DNA of 64,000 nt from Heliocybe sulcata (Eukaryota > Basidiomycota > Agaricomycetes > Gloeophyllales > Gloeophyllaceae): positions 870,264 through 934,263 of the forward strand of contig ML213506.1 in assembly GCA_004369045.1 (NCBI GenBank). Direction: 5' to 3'. The stretch's first letter is position 1; each line of letters begins with the position of its first letter. Of this stretch, positions 50,263 to 61,497 are shown piece after piece. Made by a program: the position numbers and the translations under genes. Below the pieces are notes generated by a model, which did no database searches, was not told the DNA's origin, and was given only the letters and a program-made list of their open reading frames with translations.

Positions 50263-53200
50263 CCGCTGCTATAGCGATCGAGCTTTATCTGACCACCAAG
50301 AGAAGGAACAAGGCCGAGTCACCTCCGAACAAGACCAGTTTGATACCCAGCGACCGTCAGTTGGTAGTAGGAGTTTCGAATGTTGTGGCCTGTCAAGACA
50401 CCATGCATATTCGCTACAGCCACCACGACCACTTTATTCGGAAATAGGGGCTATTGAGAAGCAGCCCCGCCACTGGCCAGTAGGCGCTCGCCGCCACGAA
50501 GTACTGCTCCAGCTCAACTGCGAAATGGCACAGCAATGAAATCTGCGACGTCGGCAGGGTCAACGTTTGGTGCTAATTATTGTCAGAGATGGTGAGGAGA
50601 ATGCGCTCCAAGATAAAGTCGATGCGGCGTGTCGAACTTCCGGTCGGTGGCCACTTGGGAGGGCCCAAGTGGTTCAATCGAGGTAAGAGGCATTCTTCGC
50701 AGTTCCATCTGCCTAGGATTATGCTTGTATTGACTACCTTTTTACATCACGTTTTGGTTCTATAGACTCAGGGATGCCATTCAGATTGGCGGCGCGGCGA
50801 GACTGGGTAGTCGAGTCTGCAACTCCGGGAACTCAGTGGCCTCTCCAAACGCTCTCGTCGAATCCCTTCAGACTCCCAGCAATCTGGCCATGCCACCTGG
50901 GTGTATTATCACAAGGGGCTTCATTAAATCGGCCCGCAATCCGTAGTCAACCGTGGTAGTCCGTCAAACATACAGCTACTCCAAACTGCTGACCTTAGCA
51001 CGTTGTCAGTAGTCTGGAACATACGAACGACAAGGTTCAGCTCCAGCTCCCATCACTCTCCAGCCAGACGGGCGGACAGATTACGCTGCATGCAGCGTTT
51101 GATCTGGCTCGTATCTGGCCTCAGACCCGGAAACAGGATCTATCGCTGCCCTCAACAAGTGGCTAAAGCAGGAATCGCTACTCTTACCAGCTCACAGGTA
51201 CCCTTATACCGCTTTGCAAGGCCTCTCTTGCCATGAGGAGGACCCGTAGAACCAAGAATCACATATCAGGTGGACCAAACGTCCTGCACGTGTTCTCCGG
51301 AATAGCACAGATAAACAGGACCTCGTCTTCTCCCGTCGATGCATCAAGGCGCCGGTGGTGCGCGGGGTAATATCCGAGACACACCATATTACTAGCCATC
51401 TGGAACTTTGTCTTAGGCTTGAGATCCCGCGCACGGGGAGCGCAGATACACTCCGTGCCCCTGGTGCCTGCCGTGCGTGCTATAATGATCTCTACACTAA
51501 TACGTGAAATAATCTTAATCTTTAGCACTTCCGATCAGCCCATGGTACTACAGCGGAATTCCTAGACTTCACAAGAACTCCGGAATGGTGCATCACCTGA
51601 GCGCGGTTGTTCTGGTCTGTTCGTCATACCTGACGCAGGGAGATACGCTCGTGTTATACTCATCAAGGCGATACGTGCCTCGACAACGGGCAGGCATACA
51701 AATGGTTGTGAAGGAATTTGGGTCAATGACCGGCGAAGCGTCGGATCCGATCGTATCAATCTTCCTCTGGTCACATTATACCGAGAAGTACAGCCCACGC
51801 GCTGATCTATCCGCTGTAAGTGCTGCTGAACTTCATTCTGTAACACGCATGGGTCCATGTTTTTCAGGCCGGCGATAGGGCGATATGTTCCCGGACTCTA
51901 AAGCGTAAGTGTATATTACCTTCACTCCCGGACCCTTCGCTTCTAACATACGCAGTTAGCCTCATGTGCTTCCCAACATAGTCATTGTGATTCGTTCGAG
52001 CGTTCAGAAGTCCGAGAGGGACGTCAGGAGAGCTTGTTCTGAGCCCGTAGATTAAAGAGATCCCGAGTTTGAACTCAGGATGCATCATGTGCAACGTGCG
52101 TCTCATCATCTCCCCGTGAGTGTGCGACTATTCCCTGCATGTTTCCCAGATACTGCGACTGACTATGTGCCCACCTCTGCCTATTCAAGCACCTAGTAGA
52201 ACGGCCCGACCTCCGCTATGTTGTTAAGGGCCCTGGCTGGACGGTGGCACTTCGTCCAGACACAATCATTATTTCCACCGCTGGATGGATTCCGGTTCCT
52301 CCTGTGCCTGCAGCCATCGGGTACCCGGACTTGCTCGACGCAAAGATGGTCATCAAGCACCCAAGAGTTCTCGTGCTATTGCCGCCAGCCTGCACTTCAT
52401 CTAGCTACTGCGAAATGAATGAGGTCGCGGTGGCAGAACATGCTAGGCACTCTCCTGTTCAAGCCGGCCCCGACTTGCAGTATCTTGACAATCTCGGCTT
52501 CAACCTGGCCAGCGCTCTACGAGCCTTGGGGCGCCCTCGCCAATTGCTACCTCTTCCTAAGACGGAGACGGATGCAGACCGCGATGCACGGTCTTCTTGT
52601 TCAAGCGTGGTATGAATGAACTGCGATTAGAGGGGGCCGATATTAATGGCTCTCCTGATCGAGCTTTGTGGCAGTGTCTCGTTTATGGCGAGTGCGTCCC
52701 GGTGATATGACGCTGCTCGGCCGGTACCTGGCAGACCCAGCGTGCAATTGCCGGATTCTACATGCTATTGTGCGGCGGTGAATAGGAAGTTCAGGGATAT
52801 GCGGCGTGTCATGATCAATGGAAGAGTACTTAGGCGCGTTGAACTACGGCGCATATTGCGTGACCCTGACTCGGCGGGTACGGTCAATGTACATACAAGA
52901 ATCCTTGTTAATATACCTCTTCATTCTCGTGTATCAGTCGGAAGTGTGCCACACTCAGCCGAACCGATGACGAACCAAGACGTTCGGGTATACGCGCCGA
53001 GGTTCCGACGGAGCGGGCAAGGCTAATTTCTACCTCTTGCGCCCATCTTGTCGCTATCAACGGTTGTGCGGTTTCACGAATGTCCTCCGCGCCGGCTTGA
53101 CAGTATCGTAATGGAGAGGTTCAAGTTCCGTGCTCTTCCTTTCATCTCCGTCGTCGCGCTTAACGGCTGTTTCTGAATCATGAGTGCGGAACTCTCTCAG

Positions 53201-54124
53201 CGCTGGAACAGCCCCAGGGAAACTGCGTATTTTCCGGGACGGATTCCGGTCGTTTTCCTTTCTCTTTGTTCACGAGAGTGGAGGACGTACACGATGACGG
53301 CGGGCGGGGGTATGAGCATGAAACAAAGGGGCAACGTACGTGAAGCCCGGCACGATATCTCAATCAATCCATCGTGGCAAACGCGCGCAAACCGAATCGG
53401 CGCGAAATACCAAGCAAAGACGCAGGCTACGCTTCCAACTTCCTTATCACAAGCAATCATCCTACCTTGTGACCTACCACTGGACGTCGAAGTCTTGTCT
53501 CGCATGCTTGCATAGAGAACATCTTCTGACCGAACAGGCTGTATCGGATGGAAACCGAGCCCTCCGGACGGCCAGATTTCGGATTAGGACTGCCATATCG
53601 CATCACCACGGTTCACCCGCAGCGGTTCGGCGCGGCTCAAGTGTCTATCCTCCTGTTCTCTGTTCCTGTGGTGAGCAACTCGAGCAACCGGACTCATGGC
53701 TAGCATTCGCGTCTTCTTCCGTTCATACAACGTGTGCTTGATCAAGATTGATTCCGATCCAAACTGAAAAGCGACGGGTCTTATTCCGTGAAGCGTTGTG
53801 GCTCCCGAAACTCGTGGCCTCTCGGTGCTGATCTGATCTGGCGTGGCTTGTGTGGCCTGCAAATGCATATTGATCCCGGCAACGGTCCACTATAAAGTCT
53901 ATCCGACGGGTCACTCTCTCTTGCTTACCCCTGTCTCTCTCTTTCCACCCTCCGAGCCACCGAGCATCCTCCCGCCCAATTCAACGCTCTTCCCGCTCCG
54001 CTGCTTAGTTATCCATTACCGCTTCCGCCCCAACTCTAATCCGGTCCTCGCTGAACTCCAGTGCTCCCATCCTACTCATCGATCTTATTGTGCCATCTAC
54101 CACAAACCACAACCTCTACGCGCG
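50263..54124. other. Long gene-poor divergent gap (3.86 kb)
   Basis: This region lies between the divergent MscS and Cys-rich genes. Short open stretches occur on both strands (for example 51585-51878 and 52244-52615, plus), but I could not link them into a gene or match them to a family. Some look coding-like, such as 51020-51130, so a decayed gene is possible. No terminal repeats, tRNA or transposase motifs were found. A pyrimidine-rich leader with no ATG begins after a TATA box at 53891. Confidence 0.4.
53891..53897 (+). promoter_or_regulatory. TATA box of the Cys-rich gene
   Basis: TATAAAG lies about 230 bp upstream of the start at 54125. The sequence between is strongly pyrimidine-rich and contains no ATG, as expected of a 5' leader. 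Confidence 0.5.
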
Positions 54125-54929
54125 ATGTGTAACCTCGAAACGTTAGTGGCCCAATCCTTTACCATTGATTTCTTTGACACTGACGTCGATCACAGCGAAG
54201 GTACCAAGTATGGATGCGGTGTAAGCACGAGTCCGATGCTTCTCTCGATTGTGAACTGACGTCACTCCTTGGGCCTGGGATCGGATGCTATTGCAGCATT
54301 ATGTTGTGGTGAGTGTCTTGGACTGTTAGTGGCATGATGGATGGCGATACTCATGCCGGTGCTTTGTAGACCAAGAAAGTGCGAAAGATCGACTGTGGTA
54401 ACCAGTATTGCATACACTCCGTCAAGCACGCGAACCCGTGTCCAAACTGCCAATGTGACAGGGTATGTTTCATGTTCTCTATTGCCACGACGCGCAGCTC
54501 TGCGGCGTCGCGATATTTAGATTCCTGTCTGCACCGTGATGCATGATTTGGGGTGGAGGCGTGGCTTCCAGGGTTACCCATAAGGCCCAATACATTCTTA
54601 ATGACGCCGGCCATGTTTGTTGTGGCTCATGACGGGCGCTCCGGGTTGAGCGCCTTATCTCCGTCCCGGGAGTTTGGTGGTCAGGGTCGGGAGTGGCTGT
54701 GACATCGGGCTCTTCTTCGACTATGGTCCACGCCCATTGGTCGGTCGATCCACCCACTGTTATCCGCTTATGAACTCGTGTGATGGTCGTGTTCTTTGGC
54801 GACTCTTGCGCTGACGTCTTTCTTGCTTTCCAGTACTACGGCCCTGATGCGAAAGAAACCGTCACCAAAACCACCAGCGATTATTGCACAGAATGCCACT
54901 ACTGGTATCGTGGAGCTGGCAAGCGATAG
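54125..54929 (+). CDS. Small Cys-rich protein (98 aa)
   Basis: Four exons (54125-54220, 54297-54308, 54370-54462, 54834-54929) join in phase 0 to give 98 aa. The product has nine or so Cys with CxxC-like spacing: a CGHYVV start, KIDCGNQYC, PCPNCQC and YCTEC, ending in RGAGKR. There is no signal peptide, so it is probably an intracellular zinc-binding mini-protein and not an effector. Similar short MCxxxx proteins starting with a CGH motif are common in mushrooms, but I know no function for them. The second exon is only 12 bp. The last intron (54463-54833, 371 bp) is the longest in the window. The start follows a TATA box and an ATG-free leader. Confidence 0.75.
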
Positions 54930-55464
54930 CGGGCTGGTCGACGTCTCCTCGTTGCCCGCGACACCGCTCGTGATGCGCCTTCTTCATCGTGTCATATTCA
55001 TCTTTTTTCTTTATCTTCAATGTTCATAATCATAATCCCCTCGCCATTCACATCTTCATTCACGTCCTACTCCATCCTATTCTCCCATTTATCCCATTCG
55101 TCCTTCCATCCATCATCATCTTCATTATCCGCATCGCACCTCACGAACACTCTCTACGACGCACATCAACGACTCATTCACTTGTCAAATCTCGCCATTG
55201 TATACTCGTTATCGCTCGCTGTGTTGCTCTTGCGCTTTCCATGACTCCTGTATAATATCTATATGGAGCGGTGAAGGCCTGGGAGGAGGGGAAGGGGAAG
55301 GAGAGAAGAAGAGGGAGAGGAGACAGAAGTCACAATGCATGCTTTGTACAATTCACGCATACAGTAGAGAAGTAATTGATATAATGCATTGCGAAAATGT
55401 TATGCAAGCCGCCCGAGCAAGCATCTCGCAGATTTGACGAGGTGTAATTAATTTACGCCACAGC
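54930..55464. other. Intergenic region with a polypurine tract
   Basis: This 535-bp convergent 3' flank contains a pyrimidine-rich stretch (about 55050-55130) and a nearly pure G/A tract near 55276-55330 on the plus strand. I see no coding sequence. Confidence 0.5.
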
Positions 55465-56253
55465 TTATTTAGTAGTTCCATCTATCGTATCCATGGTCTT
55501 GAGAGCCTCGTTTGCTATGTCTCTGGTGTCCACTGATATGCCCGTATTCTGGGATATGATGGCCATTCTCTCTTTCCACAACTGCCAGCGCTCCTTGCAG
55601 AATCCCTTCTTCCCGGTCCACACAGTGCCTCCACGGCCGGGACCCCCGTACTCCTCGTCGCTCTCGTGAATTCGTTCGCCGAGGTATAGGAACCACACGG
55701 CGGCTGCGGGTACGAGCATGTCCAGCTCAGCCGTGGACACCTCGTCTTCCTCCAGAACAGGCCTCACGCTCCATATGGCGTAGAGCAGAAAGTCGGCTAT
55801 GCATGCGTTCGTGAGGCGGGCGATGAAGGCGTTGACGTTCGTCCATTCCTCGGGGGACGTTCCTGCGTTACTGGTGCTTGGTGGGGAGTTCCAGTCCTCG
55901 CGCACGCTGGGCCCCAAAATTGCGAGGTTTGTCCAGAGATTGCCTCCTCTCCAGACCCAGTCATCTGGGACCGGAGACGGCGCTGGTGGGTTCGGGCGCG
56001 CTTTGAACGCTGCCATGAGGTCGACGAGCTTCATTTGAGCATCGCTGTTGGTGTGAGGAGCGCGTTTCGCGACATCCAGGACGGAGAGCCACAGTGACCA
56101 CAGTTGCTCCTCGGCAGAGTCGGGGGTGTCGATCCTGCCCTCGGTATAAGCCTTCTCGATGGGTTCTGCGAGAGTGGAGATGAGGTCTGAGAGGTCTCTT
56201 CTGTTGTCAATGTACTCTTGTATAGTTTGAGTGATTGCTGGACTACCATGCAT
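55465..56253 (-). CDS. Intronless DUF3632-like protein
   Basis: A single open frame of 262 codons with an ATG at 56253. It encodes a soluble, mostly helical protein with the blocks LWSLWLSVLDVAKRAPH, LVDLMAAFKARPNPPAP, AFIARLTNACIADFLLYAIWSVRPVLE and VPAAAVWFLYLGERI. The pattern resembles the fungal DUF3632 family, uncharacterised proteins that often occur in variable copy number. It is the only gene in the window without introns, but its length and composition match its neighbours. No signal peptide or membrane segment is visible. Family assignment is by overall motif spacing and is moderate. Confidence 0.75.
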   Translation of the reverse strand: MHGSPAITQTIQEYIDNRRDLSDLISTLAEPIEKAYTEGRIDTPDSAEEQLWSLWLSVLDVAKRAPHTNSDAQMKLVDLMAAFKARPNPPAPSPVPDDWVWRGGNLWTNLAILGPSVREDWNSPPSTSNAGTSPEEWTNVNAFIARLTNACIADFLLYAIWSVRPVLEEDEVSTAELDMLVPAAAVWFLYLGERIHESDEEYGGPGRGGTVWTGKKGFCKERWQLWKERMAIISQNTGISVDTRDIANEALKTMDTIDGTTK

Positions 56254-56786
56254 GGTGATGGTTGAGATCAGGAAGAGCAGCGGGGTACGAGATGAAATTG
56301 CTTATGGAAGAACCACAGGCCACATGCAAGTGGGTACTTCGAGGAAGGTCGCGCGCTATCGATTCGAAGCTGGGGTGAACGAGGCAGGGCCACCAGATAG
56401 GGATACTGAAGTAGATTCGTATTAGAAGGTATCTGCTACAGAATGACCAGCGATTTTGTGGTTTATGTAGCACCATCGGCACTTTGGAATAGTGAAACGC
56501 ATCCAGGGGTTCCGTCACGCATTTTGGCATATAACTCCAGGTATATAAGATACTAACCTGTGGTGATTGTCGTAGCAAGTACACTCCCTTCTAGAAGTCG
56601 AGCAGTAACCAGTCGGAGCCACAATATTAATATGGCGAATTGTGGCAAGAACGTGTCCAGAGGAGTTACCCACGCTGTTGCTGCGCGACACCGTCCCAAG
56701 TTCACACTTGGCCTTCAATGTCGAACTAATTATTGTCTCATTGCGCATGAACTAAGCTTCTACCTTGACTATACTGTACTGGCTAC
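56254..56786. promoter_or_regulatory. Divergent promoter region
   Basis: These 533 bp separate the head-to-head DUF3632-like and Tlg2 genes. I see no clear TATA box next to either start, and no gene. Confidence 0.4.
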
Positions 56787-58537
56787 ATGTCCTATGCGTA
56801 TTCTTCAGCACCACCGACACTGTCTGAGCCCACAACCCGCTCGCGCACTCTGCTCTTCCGCTCCTACCGCGACTCTCTGCCCAGGACATCTCGCAAGGGC
56901 AAGGGCCGAGCGAGCTTTCAATATGATGGAGACTCGTTTATGGGCGACGATGAGCGACAGGGGCTGATTGGGAGCAGCGGTGCGAATGGAAATGGGCATG
57001 TAGCGTTGGATGTCGAGGGCGAGGGCGAGGGACTACCGCCAAAGTGGTGAGTACGGACATGCTTGCAGCCATAGTACAGGTGACTTAGAGCGCGATTTCT
57101 TTTGCGGTTTAGGGTGGATATTACAGATCACGTAGAGGAAGTTTTGGCGGACACTAAGCAGAAGAGTAAGTGGATCCATGCATGTCCTTCCTATGGCCCC
57201 TGCTAGTCGGACATCCATTGGAACTATTGAACTGGCTATCCGCACGAGTGCGTCTCTATCGGCATATTCGTGCAAGGCTTCACATCCCCTCGGCACTTAG
57301 TGTCTCCCACCTCATGTATCGCCTTCTTCCGCTATCTCTTCTAGTCGTGCCAGCCCGATCGTTCCTATACCTCCACTATCTCTACCGGATGTCATTGGCA
57401 TACGCTGATCATGTCTCGTGATACCACCTAGTTGCCACCCTCGATAAACTGCACGCAAAACATGCTCTGCCGGGTTTCGCAGATCGTACCGCCGAGGAAC
57501 GCGAGATTGAGGGTCTTACGAATGAAATCACACGAGTACGTTCTCTTCCTCCCCACTGGATACGTGGCACCCTAATTACTCTATCCTCTCCTACCCCATT
57601 CACCTCTATCCATCCGTTCGCTCCAATCTTCCACTTCCGCCTCGCTCACAGAACTTCCGCACCGCCCAAGCCCTCATCCAGCGCATAACCACCACTCCGT
57701 CCTCCTCCTATCCTCCACAGGGCAGTCAGCACTCCGAAGCACTCGCAGCCAAGAATGTTCAGCGCGGCCTCGCAGCCAAGGTCCAGGAGATGAGCGGCGT
57801 CTTCAGGAAGAAGCAGCGGGTGTACATGGAGAGTGCGTTCTTTATCTGATCTCTCAAGTTGAGCGCTATGGTGGATACTGATAATGCTGTGTCACCCCCA
57901 GAGCTTCAAGGCCACGCAATCAAGAACCAAGACCTCCTAATCGCCTCTGGTACAATCTCCCCACCGCTGAAAGGCCAAGAAGCCATGCACTCACTGGACG
58001 AGGACGTCCAGGCCAGCGCAGTTGCTGTATGCCTTCCTTCTCCTACTTCTTTTCCTCACTGATCTCTGAATATCAATACCCAGCAAATCGGGCAGGACCC
58101 CGCGCTCGCCACGCGCACACGCGAGCTGCACCAGCTCGCCGACAGCATCTCCGAGCTGGCCGACCTCTTCAAGGACCTCTCCGCGCTGGTCATCGACCAG
58201 GGCACGCTTCTCGATAGCGTAGAGTACAATATCGAGCTCGTGGCGACGAGGGTGGAGGACGGTGCGCGGGAACTTCAGGTCGCGACGAAGTGAGTTCCAG
58301 TTGTAGAAGGGTGAGAAGGTGCTGATGTAAATGGGATGCTGCAGGTACCAGAAGAACACGGGCAGGCGAAAGTGCATATTCCTGCTGCTGCTCGTCATTA
58401 TGCTGCTCATCGTTGTGCTCATCGTCAAGCCCAAGGGGCGCCGCAGTTCGCCGCCGCTCCCTGCGACCCCTTCAGCGTCAGCTGTTCCGGAGGACGTTGT
58501 GTCGATACCGAGTGCGCTCAGCTTTGGTGTGAGGTAG
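56787..58537 (+). CDS. TLG2: Syntaxin Tlg2 (syntaxin-16 type t-SNARE)
   Basis: Seven exons (56787-57046, 57113-57165, 57432-57535, 57652-57832, 57902-58026, 58084-58289, 58345-58537) encode 373 aa. The N-terminus has TRSRTLLFRSYRDS, a feature of Tlg2/Syx16 that can bind Vps45. An Habc-like helical region follows (DKLHAKHALPGF, LTNEITRNFRTAQ). The Q-SNARE motif lies near residues 248-308 with LVIDQGTLLDSVEYNIE. A membrane anchor (CIFLLLLVIMLLIVVLIV) sits at about 320-339, with a Ser/Pro-rich tail after it, as in other fungal Tlg2. It mediates endosome-to-Golgi fusion. The 266-bp second intron is long for this genome. Confidence 0.93.
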
Positions 58538-58719
58538 CCCTTATGTCTGGCTCGAGTGCAGGAAGTGAGAAGGGCGGATGGTGACTAACTTATTGGTTCT
58601 TGTATAATTGACTACAACTCTACCGGATTCTATACCAGGTACATATTGCAATGTAGATTGCACCTTGTCCATAATGCACCACCCGCAAAGTATAAACTTG
58701 CTACAGGTCGAGGCTTTGT

Positions 58720-60868
58720 CTACCACTTAACAGCCAAACCGACAACCTCACTCTCTACAGCCCGATAACTAGTCCGGAAATACGCCCTTCTCAGCCGCTC
58801 AGCCTCTGCGTCCATACTGCCCATCCAATCCTCCGACTGTCCACCTATGGGGCGACACATCTCAGTCAGTATCCGCACAGCAAGCCGATCTGCCCGCGAG
58901 CGCTTCTCCTCGCCCGTCTTCATCACCGCCGGTGAGCCTTCATCATCACGCCACGGTGGCGGCGAGGCAGGCGGTGTAGGCAGTCCACCCCAGTACGCCT
59001 CCTCCACCTTTTTCGTCCACGCCTTGCTCCCCCACCGCGCCTGGATAGCCTCCCCCGCACGCCCGGCCGAACTCTCCATCCCCGCATCCTTCATCTGGCC
59101 ATTCAGCTCCAGCTTCCCGCCCTCACCATTCACCCCTAACTTCACCCCTTCCTCCTCCCAATCCCGCTGGAACCCCTCCTCATCGATCATCGCCGGAGGC
59201 TTCAGCTGCCCACCGCCATTCACACACCCGCCCGGGCACGCCATCACCTCGACATAGTCATACGTTTTCTCTTCCTCCGTCACCACTTCCCCTGCCCCTT
59301 CCCTATCCTTCTTATTCCTACTCGCGCCGACTTCCCGCCCGCCGATGCGCCGCACCCCTCTCGCTTGAGCACGGCCTGCGAGGCGCCCGGCGGCCCCGCG
59401 CCCGACGCGCACCCCGCCCTCCTTGCCTACGCGCCGCACGACGTTTTGGAGGTTCCGGAAGCCATAGCAGGTCGCGCCTTTGAATACCGGCACGGGTACG
59501 GGCGTGGGGGTGGGTTGCGAAGAGGGACAGGAGAAGAGGGTGTACGTCGTATGGTCTGCGCGCACAGCGTTTGTCGATACTGTAAGGGCAGAACCAGAGT
59601 CTCCCCCTTTGCTCGGAGCGGATAAGGAGTCGATGATGCTCTGCAGATAGCTGCCCGAGCTCGAGCCCGCGTGTTGCAGCAGGTCCGGGATGCCTTCTTC
59701 TTCCCATGTGCACTCGTCTGTGGTTTCGCCGGGGACGGGCTGGGAGAGGTCGTACCCCTTCTCCGTGAGCAGGAGCTCGAACTCGCCGGTGGTGATGACG
59801 CAGTCTACGTCGCGCGTGCTGTACTGCTCGTTGTAGAAATCAGCGCGCGAGGCTTCGAGTTTCTTGTCGTAGCACGGCATGAGGGAGACGTGGTAGATCT
59901 CGTCGGGGCTGCCATTCACAATATGGCAAGTCAGTGAGTTAACTAGGCCTCAGAAGACGGTGCGACGCACGATTTACCCCACTTCGCTCCGAGCCAGTAC
60001 TTGACGAGGGTGCCCATGACCTGCTGTGGACTCTTCGTGCGCGCAATGAAGGGCAGCATCTCGGCGTGTGTCTTCTCCGCGTAGCAGATCCAGCCGGGGC
60101 ACGCACTCGCGAGCATCGGCAGCCGGCCGACGTCCTCTAGCGCACCTTCCGCCAATTCCCCTTGGCTGGATGAACTTGCGTGGGCTTTGCGCTCGTGGAA
60201 CTCGCGGACGTGCTCGAGCAGGGCGATGTGCCGCGCGAAGGAGGTGTCCCAGACATGGTCGAAGCCGAGGACTTCTTTGGCGAATTTGCGTATTCGGGCG
60301 AGGACTTGGTGAAGAGAGAGGCGGTGGGAGGATGAGGAGGATAGAGAGGCAGCTAAGGAGGCGAGGCATTGGGGTGCGATTGATAGGACGGGAATTTTGT
60401 GATGCGGGTGCGAGGGAGGTGGATTGGAGGAGAGGAAGTTCAAGACTTCCGTGTGTGATTGAAGGGTGATGAGTATGGACTCGGCGGATGTTATGCATCC
60501 GCTGCACGCGAGACAGTCATTCAGACTGATCTGGGCTGGCTCAAGCTTCTTTGCGGAAGAGATTGCGGTGCTTTCTGTAGGGACTTCATAGTAGGAGCCA
60601 GACGAGTCTATCCGAATCGCGGTCTGACGATAAGTTCCATGAGATGAGTAGCAGACCCATCGAACATTGGAACTCACTGATGCTGCTCCCGGATCCTTCT
60701 GCACCTCATTAATCGGGTTCAGTTGCTCGACGGGCTTGATGCATGCCTGCGAGGGCGTGATATAGTCGTTCAGGTCCGTTAACGTCTGGATTCATTTCCG
60801 GGATTAGTGCCTGCATTCTGCAGACGACAGTGTCAGAGTCGACGTACGAGGGCGCCAGAGAAAGTCAT
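58720..60868 (-). CDS. NAR1: Cytosolic Fe-S cluster assembly factor NAR1
   Basis: Four exons on the minus strand (60868-60848, 60785-60678, 60623-59971, 59908-58720) encode 656 aa. The N-terminal MTFSGAL is encoded by a 21-bp exon. The ferredoxin-like cluster ligands appear as Cys22, Cys80, Cys83 and Cys86 (LNDCLACSGC). The hydrogenase-like cluster motifs follow: ACPGWICYAEK, LMPCYDKKLEASR and MACPGGCVNGGGQ. NAR1 is an iron-only-hydrogenase-like component of the cytosolic iron-sulfur assembly machinery. It hands clusters to nuclear and cytosolic apoproteins together with Cia1. Compared with yeast (about 491 aa) this protein is longer because of Gly/Ser/Arg-rich loops between the motifs. It is divergent from the Ser/Pro-rich gene. 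Confidence 0.93.
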
Positions 60869-61497
60869 CGTTCAAAACAGACCTTTGGTATATTGCGCTA
60901 TTATGCCTTTGGACCGCGGTTTGTCAGAACGAATCCTGTAGAGGGCTTTTCCAACAAGCGCACCGAAAAGCCGAACGTGACCTAGAGATCACACCCAGTG
61001 TTACTGTCACGGACACCAAGTTCATCTTGCGAGCGTTCGAGCATGTCGAGGTATATTATCTCCCTATATTTCGACATCTATTGCTTAATAGATGCTCTCA
61101 GGAATCTGATGAACTACGTGGCAGCGTCCTTAGTGGGCGTCCTTAGCTCTGTTCATGGCTCAGGATCTGGTATACCACTGCAACACTACTCAAACGTTAA
61201 CAGCTATAATGGTACCAGAAGGTGCAATGGACAAGGACGCTTCATTGATCGTACTAGGACGGGCCCAGAGCAAGACGGGGAACGAGGAAGTGCGGACATG
61301 ATCGAAATCCTCCGCCAGGCGCAGTGGTCCGGAACGGAACGAGGTAGTGTACAAGCCTCTCTGCATCCCCCCGTTCCGTCTCGGACCGCTGCAGTTCTGT
61401 ATAAAATGGTCGCCTCGCCCCGTTTCAAACGACACTGACTTCTCTCCTTACCTCCAACTGCTACACCTCTATTTGTCACATTCGCCTTCAATTACCT
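60869..61497. promoter_or_regulatory. Divergent promoter region with TATA box
   Basis: These 629 bp lie between NAR1 and the Ser/Pro-rich gene. TATAAAA at 61400-61406 is 92 bp upstream of the ATG at 61498; the ATG overlapping the TATA box itself would lie upstream of transcription start. I see no other gene. Confidence 0.45.

Noticed and set aside
52068-52080. GAGTTTGAACTC, like a tRNA B box
   Set aside because: No matching A box or cloverleaf could be drawn around it.
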